Shown: in pieces, positions 11,468 to 23,390 of the stretch
Numbering within the stretch: the first letter of the stretch is position 1
Layout: each line of letters starts with the position of its first letter
From: Coturnix japonica
Taxonomy: Eukaryota; Chordata; Aves; Galliformes; Phasianidae
Reading direction: 5' to 3'
Assembly: GCF_001577835.2 (NCBI RefSeq)
Contig: NC_029529.1
Coordinates: forward strand, 11,605,380 to 11,669,379
DNA length: 64,000 bases
Made by a program: the position numbers and the translations under genes
Notes under the pieces: model-generated
Database searches by the model: none
Told to the model about the DNA's origin: nothing
What the model saw: the letters and a program-made list of their open reading frames with translations, nothing else

Positions 11468-11473
11468 AATAAA
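11468..11473 (+). terminator. SPSB3: SPSB3 poly(A) signal
   Basis: AATAAA in an A/T-rich context 660 bases after the SPSB3 stop, with an ATTAAA at about 11454. A T-rich downstream element follows (CTGCCTTTCATTCC). Confidence 0.7.
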
Positions 11474-11499
11474 AACATAAACTGCCTTTCATTCCTCTT

Positions 11500-13570
11500 A
11501 GGATCTTTAAAGGCAAGAATCTGAATGTGCTTGTCAAAAATAGCCATGCAAGTACAGCCAGCAGCCTGGAAAGGATGTTTTAAATGCAGCATTTGTTTGT
11601 CAGATCTAGGTGGGGTAAAGGAAGTTACCTTGCCTCTGCCACATGGAACATCAGAGCCAGGCCTGGATGGAGCTCCAGCAGCGCCACACTGGCACTTGTG
11701 GCTGCAAACAGGAAGAGAAGGCTGCAGTGCTTTATTAACGTGTGTGTTCTGACAATTTACTTTCAAACAGCCCCAAATACCCACCCCAGAGACAGAAAGT
11801 CAGAGCAGTTTGTGTGCGCAGGACAGCCGCTAACTGAGATTTATGTGCTGCCTACAGCTGGCTCCTTCTTGTACGTGCTGAGAAGCAATGCTGGACTGGA
11901 GCCTGGAACACTGAGTAATCCAGCAGTGGCCTGGCAGCACTGCCAGCAAATGGCACACAGGAGAGAGCCTTCCTACTTTCTCATATTTGAGCTGCCCTAA
12001 GATTTCAGACAGGAAAGAGGAAGGAAAAGCATTTTAGCCGCTCCTTGTGGATTAGGCCACAAGCACTGGCTGCGTGCTGAGGGATCAGGTACGTGAGTGG
12101 TGCTTCTTGCCAGCTTCCATTGCCCTGTCAGGGGACCCAGCACACAGCCAATGCAGCTGGAGGCCCTTTAAATGGCCACATCTGGCAGTCCAGCTTCCCC
12201 TCCTGCCCCTCAGTGCTGAAGAAGCTGCTGTGAGATCAAGTGGGCAGGGAGGAGCACAGTGCTATGGCAGCACACTGTTGCAATCCCCTGCAGTCTTTCC
12301 TCCTGCAGTACTGTGTGCCAGCATAATTATGAGTCCTTAAATGAACACATCACTGCTTTTCAGGATGTTTTTCTGTGCCCTTTGAACTCTCTTCCGGTGA
12401 GTGGTACATTTACAGATGATTTAAGCTGGTGCCATCAGCCATGTGCAAAGGTTATTGCAAAATGGGAGAGTGTTGAAATAAGTGTGATACGAAATGCCCT
12501 TCAGCTTGTGCCCTTCACAGGTTCCCTCCCAGCACTGCAACTGGGAACACAAGTAGCCACCTGCTGCCTTTTCTGCTGGTCATTATGGAGCTGCAAAGGC
12601 TTCATGCAAAGCTTTTTGCTCCACATGCAGTTTGCTCCCCATGACTGTTCCCTTCCTTCCCACATCGTGAGTCTTTAAGCAAAGATGGCTCTTGCTGCTC
12701 TGTTTACAGGCTTTGAATGGGAACCTTAATTAAATAGGACAGGCTCTCTGTCAACCCATCTGTAGCAGCGCTCCCGCCAGGAAAAACAGCCCTGCTGGAT
12801 TTCTCCTCCCAGGAACTAATTCAAGCGTTAGCAGATGGAAGCAGAAGAATCACTGGCAAGGAGGAGCTTTATTCTTGAGGGTGCCCTCCCACCTTCACAG
12901 CACTGGTTGGTGTCACTTAGAGCAAGCAAGCTGTATTTAATGAGAAGAAGCTCAAGGGGTTTCTGTGTCACTGTGAAGTACCACAATCAGCATTACCAAA
13001 TCCTCAGAGTTATAGGGTTCCTGATCCCTACTGCCCCTATTGCAGCTACGTCCAAATAAGAAGCTCAACATTTGCTTTAGCAAAAGAGAATCCCACCCTA
13101 ACCTATTGTTTCACATGGAGTTTTCTGGAGCTTATCTGACATTTTCTTGTGTTGGGAGCTTAGCCAACAGCCTTCCCTGCCTTGAGCTCCATGTACCCCA
13201 GGCTGTGGTTTCTCTCTGGCCAGCTGGCTTTGACAGTTGATGAACGTTTTTCTAAGCAAGTCCAGCAGGACCCACCAGCCTGAAGAAACCACAAGCAGGA
13301 CCTACAATAACAGGACCAAAGAATCAGCAGGCAGCAGGACATTAAAAGTCAGGACACTGCACGAAGTATTTGGCTCATTCAGCAATATACCTGACAGGCA
13401 GCACAGACTTACCACACAGTTATCTCAGCAGAGGAACCAACCCACTAAGACTTGGAGCTCCTGCTCTAAACACGCTTAACTCTTTAAGGAGACAGCCAGA
13501 AAGATATAAAGCTGGGGCAGGTAAAAGAGGAAAGGAGAGCCAAGGTGCTGAAGAAAGCATTTATAACAAG
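11500..13570. other. SPSB3-EME2 convergent intergenic interval, no gene seen
   Basis: About 2 kb with no exon, RNA gene or recognisable repeat. Open frames here are short and lack family resemblance or flanking splice logic. Confidence 0.5.
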
Positions 13571-13573
13571 ACA

Positions 13574-13579
13574 TTTATT
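13574..13579 (-). terminator. EME2: EME2 poly(A) signal
   Basis: AATAAA on the minus strand (TTTATT on plus), 144 bases after the EME2 stop; it would give a very short 3' UTR. Confidence 0.65.
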
Positions 13580-13722
13580 GATGTGCAAGTCTATTCTGAA
13601 ACAGAACCAGCTGCTTCCACAGGTTGAGCTCCCAGCAGTTTTGCCTTGCCAGAAGCAGCTCAGCAACTGCTGAGTTGAGCAGAAGAAAATACCGAGGCTG
13701 ACTGAAGTGGCTTCCAATCCCA

Positions 13723-16700
13723 CTATACAGTCAGGTCCAGGATAAGGTCAGGGTTGGTGGAAACCATGAAGAGATAGATGCGGCGGGATAAGTCTGGCCC
13801 AACACGTTGGTCCTTCCCACTGATGTCTGATTTCACAGGGATGTTACTCAGGAGCTGTAGTCTCTCATCTTCTGTGCTGCACCTTTCATAGGCCTTCAAG
13901 CACACACAAGAATGAAGCAGTTAACATGGACGCTCTAAGAGAAAACCCTACTCTCCACTGAGGCTCAATCCCATCCTTGCAGTGAGGATCCCTGACTAAA
14001 CATTCACCCAAACACACAGGCATCAGAGGATAAAACTCAGAAGAATGAAGATCTACAACTTGCAAGCAGGCCTCACACACCTTTCTGATTTGTGTGTTTC
14101 CCCTTCAGTATATAAGGAGGTGGCATTTCTTCTGAAGAGGGTATGCTAGGGGCAGAGATCAAAGCTCCAGAAGTACAAGAGAATATTTGACCATGTAAGA
14201 CTGATACTGAAAAGAAGAAAAAAAGTTCTGTCAGTTTCTGATCTAATGGAAACAGCTTAAGTGATTCATGCTCGCCCCGAATGGAAACAAGTGCTTGTTG
14301 GCAAAAAAATCTGTCTTCTTAAAATGGCTGAGCTGCTGTCAGAAGGGTCAGATGGCATCCTTTTCTAATCCTGATCCTCCAGGAACAGGGAGAGGGAGAG
14401 CCAGGTCAGCTCCCTGTATGGTCATACAAAGAGCTAGGAAAGGTTTGGACTGCTCACTGTCACCAGTAGCATAAAGACAGCTTGGATGTCCTGTGCTACT
14501 CCAGGGCCAACACACGTGTTCTGCTAGGGAGCAATTCAATTGTCCAACTGTAATGGCAGCCACCTGTAACATCACCCACCTCAAACAAAAAAGCAGAGCT
14601 GATGGACAAGCCATGTTGAATACAGAAGATGGGATGCATACAACAGACCCTTAACTGCCCTGCCTGGGATGGGCAAACAAAAATGCAAATACTCTTTGAG
14701 CTGATTCTGCTTGGTGAAATGAAGGCAAAGAGGCCTGGAAAGGCCAGGAGTAAGTAGCTGGTACTGAAACAAAATGGCTTAAGTCAAACAGCCACCCTCA
14801 CCTTTCTGGAGAGCTGATTTCACACTCAGGATTTGTTTGTTCCATCAACAAAGACCTCTAAGTGAGAAAACCCCTCACTGCCATCATCCTCCTTGCAGCA
14901 AGATTTTAACAGGATACCAAGCGATTTGAGGACTTACCTGCACCAGGAGGCCAGGGGAAGGATATGCTTCTGCTATTGCTGTTGCTGTAGCAGGGCTGAC
15001 TCTGTTAAACTGCTCGATTTGTCTCTTCCACACCTGCCATAGCCCTGTGCCGTCCTTCTCCACTCGCAACCCCTTGCCCGAGACCCCAGCCGTGCAGAAA
15101 GACAATTCCTGCATCTCCAGCTGACTCCTACAGAAAGACAGACTGCTAAGAGCAAGACCAGGGAACTGTGTGTGCACAGAGAACAGGCCTGTGGATTCCA
15201 GATGCTGCAGCCTACCCCTAGCATTAGACAGTGGGCTTCCTTCTAAAACCTCTCTCTTCAGAACTAACATGTTTTACTCAACATTTTCTTTCCTTCCCTG
15301 GAAAGCTGAAAAGGTTTCCCTAAGGTTCTTGTTTTCTCTCCATTCTTCACACTGAATCACAACTGCATCCACTGTAGGATTAGTTGATTTCCAGCAACAT
15401 AAAGGACTGAAAACGATCTAGTCTGAGTCCTAACATGGACCAGAACAGACTGGCAGATACTGATAAGCATTCCTGTAGCTTCTAGTGAGGTGTTCCAAAG
15501 CTCTGGGCTTTGAAATTGTCCAATCCAGCAATACAACTCACTTGTATGGGCGCCTTGCTATTGCTTTTGTCAGTGCAGAGACGTGCTCACCAAATTCCTG
15601 CCATGTATCTAGGAGCTGTACATCAATGTTACCCCACAGCTGGAGCACCACCTGTGCCTAGAAGAGAAATGACAGTGGTTAAGCATGTCAAACACCAATC
15701 AGTGGGACAGAAACAGGGTCAGGAGGGCCAGGACAACCTGGGGCCTTCATCCTCCTTCATAAGCATGCTCCAACTTCAGCCAGCAGTGCTGCTGTCAGCT
15801 CTGACCATGCAAAGCACTCAGAGATAGGAGCAAGGAGAACAAAGGTACACCTCATCCTTCAGCAGGATAAAGATGGGCTGGGAGGAGAGGGAGGCCAGGC
15901 TGACTGCATGAGCTCTATTTACACAGAAGAGTTCTAAAGCCTGCTCATCCTTCTTAGCTCCCAGTAAGCCAGTGGGTCATCACCCCTCTTTGGGGCATAT
16001 CCAGGCAGGGCAGGAATTTAGTTTGAGGGATATCAAGTAAGCGTTTATGTCCTGTTTGACCTAGTTTGTGATGGCTGTGGTGCCACAAGTAGTGCTTCTG
16101 CTCTGTTGAGTGACACGGGCTTTGCAAGGAAGAGACCTGAATGAGAACCAACAGAGTCTTCCACAGCTAACTAAGCAGCTTTTTGGGGGGCTGGGAGGTA
16201 GGATCAGATCCAAACAAAAGGCTCAAACCCATGGTCAGGGTAAGGGTGAGGGAGCATGCATGTGGATGCAACTTGATCCAAGCAAGCCATCGCTTTCCTT
16301 GTCAAGCATTCATTATGCAGAAGGGCACACTGGTGGGAGCCTTTTCCATACAGTTCAATCACAAGTAACATAAAACTTTAAGGGGCATGAGAAATTCTAC
16401 CTCCAGTATTTCCTGCTGAGTCATGAACAGCTCTGGGCCAGGCTGGGATATGGGACTCTGCTCTCCAGGGCTCAGTGAATGCCACCTGTTTTGCTCCTGG
16501 TTACACCTATAAGTAAGACACACAGCTCACACATATGCATTGCATATTCACACCTCGGGCTGTCTGATAAAGAGGAAACATTCCCACTCCCTTGGGAAAC
16601 ATTCTAGACAGGGCAGGACAGACCCAGCTACTGCAGCTGAGTTGATGTGGGGGAATCTGCATGATCATGCTATCACTATGAAGAGGAAATTCCTCTGCTG

Positions 16701-19148
16701 TGCATGTGCATGGACAGGAAGCACTCAGGCACTGGGAGCAACATGTGAATGATACATTCCAGGAACAAGAAAAGGGCTTCAGGCACTGAACATCTCACTT
16801 CGTGAGCTGCACACCTTGCTGAGAACAGAAAGGCACTGCAGCCCTGCTTGGTGCACAGGGCAGTGCAGCAAGAGCTGCATCACTGCATCCCTCTGCCTGG
16901 TCCTGAGTGTTGTCTTACCCACAAACACCTTCTAACTACAAAATCCTGCTCTAAATTGATCTGCAAAGTATACCTATAAGACAGTAAAACTGAAGTCGTC
17001 TTGAGCACAGACCTTGTGATTTACAGCCCATGCTGGCACCAAGCTCAGCAGCTCAGCCCCAGACACCTCCCTCCTGCACAGATGCTTCTTTCCACCCATG
17101 GCAAACTCCCCACATGCCCCCAGCATGTCGCACCTGTAGGCATCCAGCCCAACGACAGCCAGGCTGTAGGATTTGGTGGAGGAGCCCTCCAGGCTGGCCA
17201 AAGGTAACACTTGGTTCAGGTCAGGTTGACTCCCTGACGAGGCAAAAGTCTGAAGCAAGACAAATCACACCCAAGTCTGTAGCAGTTTTCCTCTATGAAA
17301 CAAACCCTCCCTATCTCTGGCTGGACAGTGGGGGACTTTCAGGCACTAGAAGCTGGCAGCAGCCAGTCTCAGACTGCAGCTGAGAGTGCTGCCCTAGGGC
17401 AGGCACAGCGTGCCACTTCTGCCAGTTCTTGTTTTTCTGGCACACCTTTCTCCCTGGAGCTTTAGCACTGACCTTCTCACAGGCACTGGCTATTCTAGAC
17501 TCTCCTTCTCTATTCTCAGACTGCTCTGGGTGGCCTCTGAACTTCTCAGGGCAGGAGCACAGGCTGCCTAGATAGATATAAATAAATTAATGCATGATTG
17601 CACGCGCATGAACTGACCATTAAATTCTCTGCTTCCAAATGCAAGCATTTCTAAGAACTGCTTGCTTTGATTGTTTCTTTCAAGCACATATTTTATAAGC
17701 ACAATGAAAAGGGAAAAGCTAAACACGAGGAAAGATAAGTCTGGCCTGCCTGATCCTCCTCTGAATTCTGTAGTTGGTTTAACGGCAGATGCCTGCACAT
17801 TATCCCTAGAGACTATTGCTGCACTCTCAAACACAGCTTTGGTTTCAAGGTGGAGCAATGGTAGTTATGAATGAACCCTCCCGTGCCTCCCATGTTCACC
17901 TGGCACTCTGCACAGGTCTGGCTCAGAGATCTACATTACCTGGGTTAGGGAATAGAGGCGCTTTAGAAAATCTGCTGGTTCCAGCAAAACCAACACCTCC
18001 TTCTCCTCTTCAGTTTTCACCACACACTCATCCTAGAGAAGAAGAAATAATTTCCAACACATGCAGCATCCAACATGTCTCCACATACACAGTGCCTGTG
18101 CTTTCAGGGGCTCTAACACCCACAAGGCCATATTAGATTCAGCTGGGACAGAGTTATTTTAATTCACTGTGTCTGAAATGATGCTCTGTTTTGGTTTTAG
18201 AAGAACAATGCTGATAACACACGGATGTTTCCAGATGTTGCTGAGTAGTTTTGTATAGAGGACACCAGGATGTTTTAGTATTCTCAGCTTCTCCTACTGT
18301 CCTGCCAGTGAGGGGGACAGAGGAGGAAGAGGAGACAAAATAAGGACAGCTGACCTGAAGTGGCCAAAGGGATACTCCATACCATATGATATCATGTGGA
18401 AGGAAAGTCTGCTATGGCTGTTGCTAGCAGTGCCCAGCATGAAAACCAAGTCAAAGCTTTCTCCCCACAGACATCTACTGTCAAGTTACATTTACAACAG
18501 AGAAGATGAGGCCTCACTGGGGCAGATGGGACACTCGGCATGTTTCTCCTCCAGGTTATGCTGCAGGGAATCGCCTGAGGCTCAAAGGAATGTTTACAGT
18601 CCAATGAACTCAAAGCCTCGATCCAAATATCTGAAGCAGGATCTTCAAGGAAACCTGTGGAGAGATAAAGGTTGGGCCTGGCATGAGAAACAAGGCTATT
18701 TATCTGTGCTAACAGTAACGGTGCTGCTGCAGCCCAGCACGATGTAACCCCACCAGCAGGTGACTGAGGGGTGTTGGCCGGGCCGGGAGCCGCTCATCGA
18801 GCCCCTGGCTGCCCCCTGCAGCCCCCGCAGCCCACCTGGATCCACGCACACCTCCAGGAGCCGCAGACACCGCTCCGGTCTCAGCAGCCGCCATGTCGCC
18901 GCCGCCTCCCGCTTCTCCTGCGCCTCCCGCTCCTTCTGCCGCCGTCTCTCCCTCCTCCGGGCCTCGGCCTCCCCAGCCGCCCTCCGCCGCTTGGGCCGTA
19001 CGGCGGCTGCCGCCCGAGGAGAACCTGCCGGGGCTGCGCTGGGACCGTGACATTCAGGTTTAGCCTCAGGTTCGGGCTCAGCCTCGGGTTCGGACTCGGA
19101 CACCTCCCACGCCGCCCGGGCCCGGCGGCACCGCGCGCTACTCGCCAT
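13723..19148 (-). CDS. EME2: EME2, non-catalytic subunit of MUS81-EME2 structure-specific endonuclease
   Basis: Eight minus-strand exons: 18836-19148, 18518-18654, 17940-18032, 17134-17249, 16401-16506, 15542-15657, 14938-15127 and 13723-13893. All junctions keep phase; 413 aa, and eight exons as I recall for human EME2. The start MASSARCRRARAAWEVSE has a good context (ACCATGG). Residues 1-90 are charged and Arg/Glu-rich. An ERCC4-like nuclease fold follows (CLRLLEVCVDPG, CSITWRRNMPS, LAVVGLDAYR, VVLQLWGNIDVQLLDTW, FCTAGVSGKGLRVEKDG, LWQVWKRQIEQFNRVSP), then a C-terminal helix-hairpin-helix part (AIAEAYPSPGLLVQAYERC, RVGPDLSRRIYLFM). EME proteins lack the MUS81 catalytic motif and supply DNA binding. 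MUS81-EME2 cleaves stalled forks and flaps in S phase. EME1 is the alternative, but its N-terminus is much longer and the SPSB3/NME3 neighbours favour EME2. Confidence 0.96.
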
Positions 19149-19319
19149 GGTTGAGCCCAGCGGGCTCCGAGAGGCTCCGAGCACCGCTAGGCCGCGTCCA
19201 TCCTCTATAAAGTCCCCGGCGCCGCCCCTCGGCCGCAGCACAAACGTTCCGGGCTGGGTGTGTGAGGGGGGAAGACTCTGCCCAGCGGACACATGAGCGG
19301 TTCCTTTAACATCGCCGCC
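19149..19319. promoter_or_regulatory. Bidirectional EME2/NME3 promoter with TATA box
   Basis: Only 171 bp separate the EME2 ATG (19148, minus) from the NME3 ATG (19320, plus), so both 5' leaders and the core promoter must lie here or overlap the coding exons. TATAAA at 19206-19211 points toward NME3, with a predicted start near 19235-19240. The region is very GC-rich and CpG-dense, and the island covers about 18750-19700. Confidence 0.75.
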
Positions 19320-21057
19320 ATGATCTGCTTGGTGCTGGCGGTGTTCGCCAGCGTGTTCCACAGCGGTAATGCCGCCATCCTCCCCGTCCCTTTGCCTTTA
19401 TCCCTCTGTATCCCTCCACCTGACACCCGTACCCTCTTACAGCCCGTTCCGGTGTCGCCGAACGCACCTTCATCGCCATCAAACCGGACGGCGTCCAGCG
19501 GCACCTGGTGGGGGAGATCGTGAGGCGCTTCGAGAGGAAGGGCTTCAAACTGGTGGGGATGAAGCTGCTGCAGGTGAGGGGCCGGGACGGACCAGCGGTG
19601 TGAGCCGGGATGCGGGAGGGGCTGGGCCGCCATGTCAGTTTGCTGCAGGGCTGTGTGTTGTGTGCAGGCCTCGGAGGAGCTGCTGAAGGAGCACTACAGC
19701 GAGCTGCGGGAACGGCCCTTCTATGGGCGCCTGGTGAAGTACATGAGCTCAGGACCCGTGGTGGCCATGGTGAGTGCTGCTGGGGAGCGGGCATAGCAAG
19801 GAGGGCTCCGTCTGATGGCCTCTGGGAGCCGTGCTGTGTTGAATCCACACACAGTTCTGGTGGTCTTCAGAAATGACCCCCCTAAAGGCTGTTTGCAGAA
19901 GGGCCCTTTTTTGCTGGCTGCCCCCTGGGTGGGTTGGATATAGAGGATGTGGTTTGATCTCAGGGTGAGCTGATTCTGTTTGCTGCCTTGTAGGTGTGGC
20001 AGGGCCTGGATGTGGTCAGGATGGCACGTACAATGATTGGAGAGACCAACCCGGCTGAGTCCAGGCCTGGCACCATCCGAGGAGATTTCTGCATTGAAGT
20101 TGGCAAGTGAGTCTGGCTTCTTGTGTCCTGAGTGTTGCTGTGCATTCCTGTCCTCATATTCCTGCCCAAGCTATGCAAGTCTGCATCAGCAGAGCAAAAG
20201 TTTGTATCATTCATGTATCAACATTAGACAGTGACCTGGGTTAGTTTTGCCAGAAGGGAGCAGCTTAGGTTTAGGTCTCTCATGCTTCCTGAGGTCTCTG
20301 TTCCCTGCAGCTGAGGGGTTTGTTTGACAAGGAATCGGACTGTCAGGCTGCGAAGAGGAATGGAGGAGCCCTCTGAGCCCTCTCCTGGAGGCTACTCAGC
20401 TCTGTTAGGCATTCAAGCCTGAAACAAAAGCCAAGCTGCAGCTCTGCAAGCTTCTCACCACTGCGTATTGTCCACTGGTGACCTCTGGTGGTGGCTGGAG
20501 CTCAGCCTGGCTTGTGGTAGCTGCTCTTAACCTTCCTGGTTTAGGTTTTCATTCCTTCGTGCCTGACACTAAACTTGCTTCATAGGACCTACTTTCACTG
20601 AAAGAAGTGGGAAATCTGGAGGCACATCCATCCTTTAAAACAAAAGACTCCTCTGATAAACAGCCACTTGCAGCTCCTTTGTAGCACTTAAATAATTTCT
20701 CATTACAGGAGGGAAGACTGCTGGAAACTGGCAGCTTCTACACAACCTAAGCCATATTCATTAATATCTCCTGAGCAAGAAGGTGGAGAGAGCTGTGTGA
20801 TGGGGAAGAATATTGTACAATGTGACTGGCTTAATTATGCTTAATTAAATCAGTCAGAATGAAACTTTCCCAGCTGCAGCTTCCCTCTCCAGCCTTTCTG
20901 TGCTTACTACAAGCTGATCCCTTTCTTGTTTCTCTACAGGAATGTGATTCATGGCAGTGACTCGGTTGAGAGTGCCCAGAAGGAGATCTCCCTCTGGTTC
21001 CGCCCAGATGAGCTGACGTGCTGGGAGGATGCGGCTGAACGATGGATCTATGAGTGA
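19320..21057 (+). CDS. NME3: NME3, nucleoside diphosphate kinase 3
   Basis: Five exons: 19320-19365, 19443-19573, 19668-19769, 19994-20106 and 20940-21057; 169 aa, the same as human NME3. The chosen start, [15 protein letters not shown], has context GCCGCCATG and matches the conserved hydrophobic N-terminus that sends NME3 to the mitochondrial outer membrane. An in-frame ATG nine codons upstream (19293) has a poor context. Family motifs: [40 protein letters not shown], the [19 protein letters not shown] loop and the catalytic histidine in [12 protein letters not shown]. The enzyme moves the terminal phosphate from NTP to NDP through phosphohistidine; NME3 is also linked to mitochondrial dynamics. 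It lies head-to-head with EME2, while UBN1 follows it instead of the mammalian neighbour MAPK8IP3. Confidence 0.97.
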
Positions 21058-22233
21058 TGAGACAGCCTGAGGGAAGTACATCTTCCTAACTCGGGCATGG
21101 GGCATTTTCATTAGTTCTATTTTGGCCCCTCAGGCTGGCTGTGGATTCTGGCTATCACGTATTGGGAGTTTCTCCTTTGTGTGTCTGTGGAAGGGCCCTG
21201 GGAGCTGGACTTTGTGTTTGTAACTCAGCAGTTCAGCTCCCTGCAATAGTAGCTTTTGGTTGTTTATTTTTTTCCCCTCCATCTCCTGTAGCAAGTAGTT
21301 ATCACTGCTGCTCAGTTTGCTGCAGCATCCCAAAGTCCTTATGTGGCTCAAGGTCATTTATGAAGGAGAGTGAAAGCTGGGCTCCATGCCTGTCACTGTG
21401 CTGCCAGGCTTACCAGGCACAGAGGGATGCATGCTACTTGCCCTGGGGGGGTACACTGCACTCACTGCAGGGTAATCACTGTCATCCACTTGCATGTTGG
21501 TGCAATCCCTCACCAGATGCTTTCAAAGAAGTATCAAGTGCAGAGGCTGGCGACCAAGGATGACCCAGCCTGGTGACACTCATTGCTATAATGTGTCCCT
21601 TGTGTGCAATGGGGAGGAAGAGGCTCCGAGGACCTTAGTTGGGCTCCTCCTGTGAGCTGTTCACTTTTGGAGGCTTCCTGACTTGCTGTGACAGCAAGTC
21701 CTGTCACAAGAGAGGCCCAGAGCCACTTGTTTGAATGTATTCCCGTGTCCTTTACTACTGGGCCCCATTTATGCCTGCTGTCCCTTTGTTTTCATACCAC
21801 CATCCATTTCATTAAGCTGTTTCTGAGCCCTCTACACAGCCTGCCAACATATAAAGGCAGCAACTGTGGCACTGCATTCTGCTGTGGAGCAGAGTGTTTT
21901 ATTGCATGTAGGCTGAGATACTTTGCTCATGTTCTGCAAGCTCATCTCTCTCTTGAGCTAAAAGATTTGTATCTGCTCCCACTTGTACCTGCAGGCTGGC
22001 CTCGGGTGGTGGGACTGAGCAGAGAAATATCAGGAGTAATGAGGAGAAGGGACTCAGGGACTTCTATGAGTAACTGTGTCTTTATTCTGCTGTCCAATGG
22101 CAACGCACAGTGTTTCTGATAAGCCAGAGCACCTCATGCCTTCAGAGCCTTCTCCAAATGGTTGGTTACAGCTCTAATCATCATGAAGAAGAGATCATTT
22201 GTTCCCATAAATCATCCATGTGTCTTTATTTAT

Positions 22234-22239
22234 AATAAA
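22234..22239 (+). terminator. NME3: NME3 poly(A) signal
   Basis: AATAAA 1.18 kb after the NME3 stop, followed by T/G-rich sequence (CTTCTGGTTGTTGCTGG). A second AATAAA lies at 22570-22575. Confidence 0.55.
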
Positions 22240-22259
22240 CTCTGGAGAGTCCCATCTCT

Positions 22260-23060
22260 TCTGGTTGTTGCTGGGGAATGGGAGGGTGGTTCTAGGTGAG
22301 TTAATGCCAGTGTTTCTGATGGAACTGTGCTGCTAATGGCAGCTTTTCTTTATTGCCCCACAGCTGCACAGACGGGACAACTAATGGGGAAGGAGCCACA
22401 GTTTGTCAAATAATTAAGGAAGGTGATAATAAGGGAATATAATGGTATTCAGATTAGTGATCAACAGCTGGTATCTAACAAAGGCAGCCTGCTGTCTTAT
22501 TCCCAACTTCCACCACTTCCCTATTGTTGCCCATCAGTTGCCACAGACATTTCTTAAGTTATTTAACAAAATAAACCTGAGCTTGTTTGAACACCGGGAT
22601 GAACAGCTGTTCTCATACCTGCTCCAATGCAGCCCCTGTGATGATGGGGCAGTGGCTGAAGGAATGAATCCCTCTGTGTTTTATTACTGATAATAAGGCA
22701 GCAGTGGATGGTCCCATCCACAGGGGGTATATGGCCATAGGGCCAAACTATCCTAATTGGACTTAATGAGCTGAGGGAATGGCACAGGGCTGTGTGGAGG
22801 GATAGGAGAAGGGCAGTGAGCTGCTGGAGCTCACAGAGCATTTAAACACCACTATCAGCTGTAGGGTTTGACTGATCCTATATAGACGCTGGACCTAAAG
22901 GCCCTCATAGGTCGCCTCCATTCAGGTTATTCTATGGCTTTATCTGCCATTAAGTTACTATAATATAAGGCTGAGATTGAAGCTAACCGCCTTTCCAACA
23001 GCCCCGCTGTCACACGGATCCGATCCCCGTGGTACTTACAGCCGATGTTCCCGCATTTAT
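22260..23060. other. NME3-UBN1 interval; possible worn CR1 3' end
   Basis: No gene is seen. A stretch near 22880-22935 reads GGACCTAAAGGCCCTCATAG and, soon after, TTCAGGTTATTCTATGGCT. This resembles a strongly decayed plus-strand CR1 tail, but the match is weak. Two unlinked human 16p13.3 blocks meet in this interval. Confidence 0.35.
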
Positions 23061-23071
23061 TCTCTATGGAG

Positions 23072-23089
23072 CACACACACACACACACA
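23072..23089. repeat. (CA)9 microsatellite
   Basis: Nine uninterrupted CA units upstream of the UBN1 promoter. Confidence 0.9.
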
Positions 23090-23189
23090 GCGCTCACATC
23101 AAGGCGGGCTGCAGCCCCGAGCTCCCACAGTCCGCCGGCCCCGCCGCCATCTTACCTCCCCTCAGCGCAACGGCTGCCGGGACGGGGCT

Positions 23190-23369
23190 GAACCAATCGC
23201 GATTGGTCCGCCTTCATCACGTGACTGCAGCGTTCACTTCCTCCCCGTCGCTCCCCCTCCGCGTGACAACAGAAGTCACGCTGATTGGCCGAGGATGCGC
23301 GCGGCTTTGTGACGTCACTCGGCTCCAGCGTGAGGGCAGCGCCCCGGCTGTGTGACGTCAGAGCGGGGC
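23190..23369. promoter_or_regulatory. UBN1: UBN1 promoter with paired CRE sites, E-box and CCAAT palindrome
   Basis: Within 180 bp there are a perfect 16-bp palindrome ACCAATCGCGATTGGT (23192-23207, two back-to-back NF-Y sites), an E-box palindrome TCACGTGA (23217-23224), a reverse CCAAT (23284-23288) and two full CREs, TGACGTCA at 23310-23317 and 23353-23360. CREB/ATF, USF/MITF-type and NF-Y factors bind these motifs. No TATA box is seen; CpG-rich sequence runs about 23100-24100. Confidence 0.8.
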
Positions 23370-23390
23370 TCGGTGCGGCCTGAGGCGGCG
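23365..23390 (+). other. UBN1: UBN1 non-coding exon 1 (end defined by donor)
   Basis: CpG-rich sequence ends at GGCGGCG with a GTGAGT donor beginning at 23391. The next exon starts at 23752 after TTCTGTCTCAG. The 5' edge is unknown; the exon shown contains no ATG. Confidence 0.55.

Noticed and set aside
19205-19848. Minus-strand open frames opposite NME3 exons 1-3
   Set aside because: Antisense shadows of GC-rich NME3 coding exons.
22977-23355. Two plus-strand open frames upstream of UBN1
   Set aside because: GC-rich CpG-island frames across the promoter with no homology; one crosses the (CA)9 repeat and both run over promoter motifs.
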